Source: Kutzneria sp. 744 (lineage in GTDB: Bacteria > Actinomycetota > Actinomycetes > Mycobacteriales > Pseudonocardiaceae). From it: DNA of 37,625 bases. This document shows, piece after piece, positions 32,261 through 37,625 of this stretch (the stretch's first letter is position 1; every line of letters starts with the position of its first letter). The stretch spans positions 10,166,301 through 10,203,925 of the forward strand of contig NZ_KK037166.1 in NCBI RefSeq assembly GCF_000568255.1, read 5' to 3'. Under the pieces are notes generated by a model. It did not search any database, was not told the origin of the DNA, and was given only the letters and a program-made list of their open reading frames with translations. Made by a program: the position numbers and the translations under genes.

Positions 32261-33394
32261 TTGGCCGACACCCGCTTGAAGGCGATCACCATCGGCGTTC
32301 GCCACCATCACGGGCTGGCGGCGCTCGACTTCGCGGCCGAGCTGGTCACCCAGGTGGCCACCGCGCTGCGGAAGGTCGACTACGAGGTCACCGAGATAGC
32401 GGCGGACACCCTCGACGCCGAGCAGCTCGGCGCGCGGATCCAGGCGGCGCTCAAGGCCTGCACGGCCGACGACCTGCTGATCGTGCACGTGCTCAGCCAC
32501 GGCGAGCTCGGCGACGGCGACAGCACCGTCTACGTGCTGGGCTCGGACGGGATCAAGAACCCGGTGCTCGACGTCGACCAATGGCTCAAGAACCTCCAGC
32601 TCGGCGGCCCGCGCACGCTGTTCCTGCTCGACTTGTGCTGCGCCGGGACCGCCGCGCGGCTGCCGTGGCAGCAGCGCCTCGACTCCGAGCGGACCCGAGG
32701 CTGGGTCGTCGCCGCGTGCCAGCGTGACCAGGCGGCCTACGACGGCCGGTTCAGCCAGGCGCTGGTCGCGGTGCTCAACGGCCTGCGGGACAACGAGTTC
32801 GACGTCGATCCGACGGTCTCGCACGTCCCGCTCACGACGATCGCCCGCGCCCTGCGACAGGAGGTGAACCGCCTGACCGTCGAGGCCGACTCGTACGGGC
32901 AGACGGTCACCGCCAGCCTCCAGGACATCAGCTCCGACCCGGACCTGCCGTTCTTCCGCAACTTCGGGCACGCGGACAACGAGCACACCAGGATGCGCAC
33001 CGGCCTGCACCCCGCGCTCCGGCCGTTCCTCGACGAGCTGGACGAGGGACTGGACGCCCGGCACTTCCTGGACCGGGCGGCCGGTGTCGGCCGGCTGACC
33101 GACCAGCTGCCCGGCCAGTTGATCGGCTGCTTCAGTGGGCGCAAGGCGCAGCTGATCGAGCTGTCGGGGTGGATGGACCGGCCCGAGGTCGGCGGCCTGT
33201 GCGTGGTCATCGGCAGTCCCGGGGTCGGCAAGTCCGCGCTGCTGGGCATCATGGTCTGCGCCGGGCACAAGGTCCTGCGCCGGCCGACCCGTCCGATCTG
33301 GAACGAGGTCGAACGCGCGCCGTACCAGGTGGATCGGCTGGCCGCCGTGCACGCCCGGCAGCGCAGGGTGCCGGCGATCGTGCGTGTCCATTAA
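32261..33394 (+). pseudogene. 5' part of a caspase-STAND NTPase-WD40 gene
   Basis: About 377 codons. The first 230 residues are a caspase-like (C14) peptidase: IVHVLSHGELG carries the catalytic histidine (H80) and LFLLDLCCAGTAARLP the catalytic cysteine (C126, next to C127). A linker leads to VVIGSPGVGKSALLG, the Walker A site (K324) of a STAND/NACHT-type NTPase. The frame then reads HARQRRVPAIV and stops. Related full-length genes go on to Walker B, helical and WD40 domains, and those are present further downstream (33756-36270), so this is one gene broken in two. If intact, ligand sensing by the WD40 part would release caspase activity to kill or arrest the cell. As written, only the peptidase and P-loop can be made. 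Confidence 0.75.
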
Positions 33395-33755
33395 TCACTG
33401 GCCAGCCGTTACAGACCGCCTTTTTCCGGCACGATTCCCCGGATAGTTGGCATCCATACAGTGGGCCTTTAGCGTCTACCGTGGGAGGCCCTAAATCGGA
33501 CGGTGGTCGCGTCCTTGAAGAAGCGGACATCCTTTAAGGGTATCGGGATTTTCTACCATGTCCTTCCCGCTCCATGGGAACTGACTCTAGAACACCGTCA
33601 TGGTCACGAACCCTGGGGGAATGTCGTGTGCACCCGACAGGCGTATTCGGCAGTTGGAAGCAGGATCCGGAGAGTGCATCACATAGGTTTTGTGATAGAT
33701 CCGCATGTTCCAACAATGTAAAGTCCGAAGATATGCTACGATTTCGAGCGCAGAC
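33390..33755. other. low-GC, stop-filled island splitting the caspase-STAND gene
   Basis: About 365 bp with roughly 45-55% G+C (55% in 33391-33450, 45% in 33661-33720), unlike the approximately 70% around it. There are stops in all frames and no motif of the NTPase core that should lie here (Walker B, sensor). Its length is close to what the missing NTPase part would occupy, so replacement, rather than added DNA, is possible. No terminal inverted repeats or transposase were found. A false assembly fill, decay or a real insertion all remain open. Confidence 0.6.
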
Positions 33756-36270
33756 AATTACCTCGTCGTCGACCTGGACGTGGTGAAGGAGGAGGTGCTG
33801 GAGGAGGATCTGCACAAGTACGTCAACACGTTGCTGCGGACCATCCCGAGCTACAAACGCCCGTGGCGGCGTCACCGGGGCCTTCGCCAGTGAGGTCGCC
33901 AACACCTTGGCGTACGAGCGAACCGGCGACTGGGGCCCGTTCCTGGTGGCCGGCCTGTACACCCGGCACCTGGTCGCCACCAACCCCGACGCCGGGGCGC
34001 TCACCTCCGAGGCCGCCGCCGCCCTCGGCGCGGCCGTGCCTCACACCCTGCCCGACGTGCTGGACGTGGACCTTGCCGAGAGCTCCGACCAGCCGTACGT
34101 CCGGCCCGTGCTGGCCGCCCTGGCCCATGCCCGGGACCAGGGCATGCCGATCACCGTGCTGGCCCGGGTCGCCGCCGGCTTCTCCCGTGGGCCACGTCCT
34201 TCGTTGGCGGATGTGCGAAACGCGCTCATCGAGGCCAAGTTCTACGTCCGCCAGTCCACCGACACCGACCGGACCACGGTCTACCGGCTGTTCCACCAGG
34301 GCCTGGTCGATCACCTGCGCGAGGAAGCCGACCTGTTCGACGCGTTGCTGGAGCCGTTGGGACCGGCCGACAACCGCGACTGGGCCGCCGCCGAGCCGTA
34401 CGTGCTGCGCCATGTGTTGACCGAGGCTGGCCGTCGCAGCGGTGAAGTCCTCAGCGATCCCGGCTTCCTGCTGCTGCCCGGCGCCATTGAGCGCATCGCG
34501 ACCGCACCCGGCGAGAACGACCGCCTGATCGACCTGCTGCGCGCCCTGGGTTCGAATCCCACGCCGGAGGCGCTCGCGATGGCCGCCGCGCGAGCAGGGG
34601 CAGGAACATTGGCCCGCCACGCGGCGAAAAGCCTGCCGTGGCAACCACTGTGGACCCTGCGTGAACTGGTTGAGTGGCGGCCGCAGCGGACCGTGCACGT
34701 GCAGCATTCCACGCTGCGGTCCATCGCGGTGTGCGACGACGGCATCACCGTCCTTTGCTGCCGCGAAGACCTCACTGTCGCTCGGTGGGACGTGACCAAG
34801 GCTCGCGTGACGGCCATGACGACCGCAGTCGCCACCGCCGATTACGTCGCAGTCTCTGCCGACGGTATGCGAATAGCGGTCGCGAGCAGGTACCTCGGTG
34901 ATGTCGAGGTCTTTCCTGAGGGCGTGACGGTCGACCAGAACATGGGCATCACCGCGCTGTTCGTGGAACCGGACGGCAGGAGGATCGTTGTTCTGCGCCC
35001 GGACGGGTCCGGCCGTGTGTGGGAGAGTCACGATACGGTCCAGACCTTCGACACCGGGTTGGCGGCGGCACGGTGCTGGGCCGTGGCCTGGGGCGTCGAA
35101 CCGATCCTGTTCGCGGGTGTCGGCGCGGGCATGTACCGCAGGGATCTCGACGCAAAAGGCAGCGCGGAAATGCTGTACCACCAGCTCGACGATGTCGTGG
35201 AGCATATTGCCGTTTCAACGGACGGCCTGACGGCCGCTGGTTTGAGCCGAAGCGGGCAGATACACGTCGTCCGGGACTGGCGACTCAGCTGGCGACGGAG
35301 CGCGCAGAAGCAGAACTGGCCAACGGCGCTCGCGCTGAGCGCCGATGGCGAGTGGGTCGTGATCGGCGGCGCATCGGGCGTGGTGACGCTGTACGGCACC
35401 AGGTCTGAGGCGCCTGTCGCCGACCTGCCGGCCCACCAGGCATCGGTCTCGTGCATCGCGATCAGCAGCGACGGCGCCACCGTCGCCTCGGGCGCCGAGG
35501 ACGGCTCGATGAGTGTGTGGTGGCCGAGGGAACACCAACCTGTCGGGTGCGAGCCGCGGCCCGTGACGGCATGCCACGTCGTGCCCACCGCGTGGCGGCC
35601 GGATCGATGGACGTTCATCGTCGCCTCCGACGGGGTGATCACGCGCCATGGGTGGTCGTTCGAGCCGCCGCCGATGCTGCTGGCCGGGGACGCCGGAGGT
35701 CGGCTCGGCCTGTTCGACCTGGTGACCGGATGGTCCGACTGGTCGTCGGAAGACGGCGACGGCGTCGAGGAGATCGTCGCCCAGGATGTTGGCGGCCGAA
35801 CGTTCGCCCGGGTGTTCCGGCAGGATGACGAGAGCAGCGCCTGGGATCCGCTCACCCGGACGACCGTGCCGACCTCTGCTTGGGCGGGATTCGGCGACCA
35901 GGCACAGCTCTTCGCGCTTGAGCGAACGCTGTCGATCGGCGAGTCGGTGTACGAGGTATGCGCCGAGCCGGAGGGACAGGTCGTGCTCAACAACCTCGTG
36001 AACTCCGCCGATTCGATCACGCTGCCGGGGTCGCATGCCGGCAAGGTGATCAGGGCGCGGGCCGGCACGCTGCGCGGCCGGCCGGCGGTCTGCACGGGCG
36101 GAGAGGACGGGACCGTGCGGTTCTGGCTGGTGGACAAGATCGGGCCGCCGCAGGTGATCGCGGTGCCGGGGCCGGTGTTCGGCCTGGACTTCACCGACGA
36201 CGGCTACTTGGTGGTCGGCGCCGGTCGTGAAGTGATCACGTTCCAGCACAACGGGGATTGGACGTCATGA
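33756..36270 (+). pseudogene. 3' part of the caspase-STAND-WD40 gene (helical and beta-propeller domains)
   Basis: Coding resumes with NYLVVDLDVVKEEVLEEDL and HKYVNTLLRTIPSYKRP, the end of the STAND NTPase module. One surplus base near 33865 shifts the frame; after it the sequence continues as GGVTGAFASEVANTLAYERT and runs open to 36270. Next is a helical region (YVRPVLAALAHARDQGMPIT) and then, from about 34680, a WD40-like propeller with blades such as LRSIAVCDDGITVLCC, VSCIAISSDGATVASG and AVCTGGEDGTVRFW. The propeller probably senses the trigger. The TTG at 33907 could let a free helical-propeller protein be made, but it is not in a convincing start context. The gene overlaps the hydrolase gene by 4 bp. 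Confidence 0.78.
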
Positions 36271-37028
36271 GCGTCGTGGGCGTGCACGGCATCAACAACT
36301 ACCGGTCGGGGCGCATCGCCGCGGACCTGAACGTGGTGTGGGGCGAGGCGCTGGGCCGGCCCGTCCAGGTCGCCTACTACTCACCGCATCTGCGGCGCGG
36401 GACGGGGCAGGGGGTGGACGACCCGGCAACCTTGGAGCCAGGGGAGCAGGAAATGCTGCTGGCCTGGGTCGATCAACTCCTGCCGGCCGGGACCGTGCCG
36501 CAGGGACCGCACACCGTGCGAGTCCGGCAGGCGGCGGACTGGCTGACCCGCAAGTACGGCGACACCGCGCGGCGGCTGGCGATGGTGTTCTGTCGCGAGG
36601 TGCACACCTATCTGTCCACTGTGGACTCGCCGCGCCGCAAGGCCGTTCGGGCCACGGTCGCCGAGACCATAGCCGAGGCCCGGCCCCGTGTCGTGGTGGC
36701 CCATTCCCTCGGCAGCGTCGTCACGTACGAGACGTTCTGGCACCACCCCGAGCTGTCCGTGGACCTGCTCGTCACGATCGGCAGCCCGCTCGCCATGCCC
36801 GGCGTGGTCCTCGACCGCCTGGACCCCGGCCGCCACGCCCGCCCGCCGGGCGTGCGCCGCTGGGTCAACCTGGCCGACGTCGGCGACATCATCGCCGTGC
36901 CCCGCGGCGGCCTCGGCCGCGCCTTCGCCGGCGTCGAGGACACCCCCGACCTCACCATCGGCGAGTTCGCCTTCCACGGCGTCGAGGCCTACCTCCAGCG
37001 ACCGGAGGTCCGCGCCCTCTGCGGTTAG
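36267..37028 (+). CDS. alpha/beta hydrolase coupled to the caspase-STAND-WD40 gene
   Basis: 253 residues. The ATG overlaps the stop of the WD40 frame (ATGA), and the earlier in-frame ATG at 36258 is inside that gene. SVVGVHGINNYRSG provides the oxyanion-type HG turn, and VVVAHSLGSVVTYE holds the nucleophile serine (S147) in a GHSLG-like elbow written AHSLG. LVTIGSPL fits the following strand, and a C-terminal FHGVEAYL histidine probably completes the triad. Such hydrolases are repeatedly found next to caspase-STAND genes in multicellular bacteria (reported by Aravind and colleagues) and are thought to act as effectors or processing enzymes on lipids or proteins. The substrate here is unknown. 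Confidence 0.8.
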   Translation: MSVVGVHGINNYRSGRIAADLNVVWGEALGRPVQVAYYSPHLRRGTGQGVDDPATLEPGEQEMLLAWVDQLLPAGTVPQGPHTVRVRQAADWLTRKYGDTARRLAMVFCREVHTYLSTVDSPRRKAVRATVAETIAEARPRVVVAHSLGSVVTYETFWHHPELSVDLLVTIGSPLAMPGVVLDRLDPGRHARPPGVRRWVNLADVGDIIAVPRGGLGRAFAGVEDTPDLTIGEFAFHGVEAYLQRPEVRALCG

Positions 37029-37031
37029 GAC

Positions 37032-37065
37032 GGCCCCGCCGGCTGCCATCTGAACCGGCGGGGCC
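37032..37065 (+). terminator. hairpin terminator after the hydrolase
   Basis: A perfect 11-bp GC-rich stem (37032-37042 with 37055-37065) has a 12-base loop and starts 4 bp after the hydrolase stop. Confidence 0.75.
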
Positions 37066-37267
37066 TCGGGGCGGTGATCTCTAGAAATCAACGTCCCGCC
37101 GCTGACGTACCACGCCGGTGATCAGCTAAACGTCGGGCCGCGGGCCGGAGTGGGTATCATGCGCGGTCGGGTGCGTTGAGCAGGCAGCGACCACGACAGG
37201 AAGTCTTTGGCGAACGCCAGGGTCGAGGTCACCTGCTCGGCCGGGCTCGACGCGAGGAGATCACGCG

Positions 37268-37625
37268 ATGACCGACGACGTGCCGCTGCGGGCCGATCAG
37301 CTGGCGGAGATCGCCGAGTCGCTGGAGGCGTTGACCTCCGTGCTGGTGTCGACCACGCACAAGGAGACGATCCTGCAGGCGGTGGCCGAGCAGGTGGTCG
37401 GGGTCGTGCCGGGCGCGGACATGGCCAGCATCACCATCCTGGGCGAGGCCGGGCCGTACACCAGCGCCTCGACCGACCCGCGGGCGTGGCAGATCGACGA
37501 CGCCCAGTACGCCGAGGACGACGGCCCCTGCCTGCGGGCCGCCCGGACCGGCCAGCTGGTGCGGATCGAGGTGCCCTACCCTTACAGGCTGTGGCCGACC
37601 TTCGCCCGCGTGTCCGGGGAGCTGG
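37268..37625 (+). CDS. GAF-domain regulator (probably GAF-ANTAR), 3' end outside window
   Basis: At least 119 residues, open at the right edge; ATG 37268 has AGGAG 8 nt upstream. HKETILQAVAEQVVGVVPGADMASITIL and DDAQYAEDDGPCLRAARTGQ follow the GAF pattern of actinomycete GAF-ANTAR antiterminators, in two recognisable blocks. The C-terminal RNA-binding ANTAR part is not in the window, so the family is a likelihood only. It lies after the terminator and is probably independent of the caspase locus. The 200 bp before it (37066-37267) hold its promoter and no other supported gene. Confidence 0.7.
   Translation, partial: MTDDVPLRADQLAEIAESLEALTSVLVSTTHKETILQAVAEQVVGVVPGADMASITILGEAGPYTSASTDPRAWQIDDAQYAEDDGPCLRAARTGQLVRIEVPYPYRLWPTFARVSGEL

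Noticed and set aside
31577-33391. A 604-codon antisense frame across the reductase and caspase genes
   Set aside because: It spans two recognisable genes on the other strand and contains no recognisable motif.
33534-34004. A 156-codon reverse frame over the second low-GC island
   Set aside because: It runs into the shadow of the STAND-WD40 gene, has no ribosome site and no recognisable family.
1-37625. tRNA, rRNA, riboswitch and integrase attachment sites
   Set aside because: Read on both strands by eye; no cloverleaf, conserved rRNA segment or integrase gene was recognised, though a computed search could find a weak one.

Overview
The window comes from a high-GC actinomycete. Codon third positions are almost all G or C, GTG/TTG starts are common, and the gene types (LAL regulators, ROK-controlled ABC sugar loci, DHA2 efflux, Rhs and caspase-STAND conflict proteins, GAF regulators) are typical of filamentous Actinobacteria. 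The 3-amino-5-hydroxybenzoate (AHBA) genes fit a Pseudonocardiales-like ansamycin producer, but the sequence does not fix the genus.

Left (1-5.9 kb): the edge of an AHBA-derived natural-product cluster. It holds a RifA-like AHBA adenylation domain running off the left end and a divergent stand-alone protein resembling the C-terminal domain of lantibiotic dehydratases. Next come rifM-, rifL- and rifK-like genes (phosphatase, oxidoreductase, AHBA synthase), a divergent rifJ-like aminodehydroquinate dehydratase, and a broken ketosynthase fragment. A shared 17-bp motif lies in both divergent promoter regions.

6-11.4 kb: a secreted ricin-type beta-trefoil protein, a MarR regulator with a DHA2 efflux pump, and a large LuxR-type (LAL) ATPase regulator. 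11.5-18.9 kb: a ROK repressor, a sugar ABC importer (lipoprotein plus two permeases, no ATPase) and a GH38 alpha-mannosidase, which together form a mannoside uptake and breakdown locus. A strong bidirectional terminator and a small secreted protein follow.

19.8-27.4 kb: a large secreted Rhs/YD-repeat polymorphic toxin, broken near its N-terminus by a frameshift and a segment of about 270 bp with only about 50% GC. It ends in a variable toxin tip followed by a coupled OB-fold-like immunity candidate. A truncated ECF sigma factor lies beyond. 27.6-32 kb: a secreted RCC1-propeller protein, an AraC regulator and a divergent saccharopine-dehydrogenase-like enzyme.

32.2-37 kb: a caspase-STAND NTPase-WD40 gene, broken by another segment of about 370 bp and about 50% GC plus a nearby frameshift, and overlapped at its 3' end by an alpha/beta-hydrolase gene. 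This is a candidate regulated cell-suicide or antiphage locus. The window ends in a GAF-domain regulator.

The two low-GC, stop-filled islands sit inside the two most repeat-prone genes, each beside a frameshift. They may be assembly artefacts, decay or real insertions, and this is the main uncertainty in the window.
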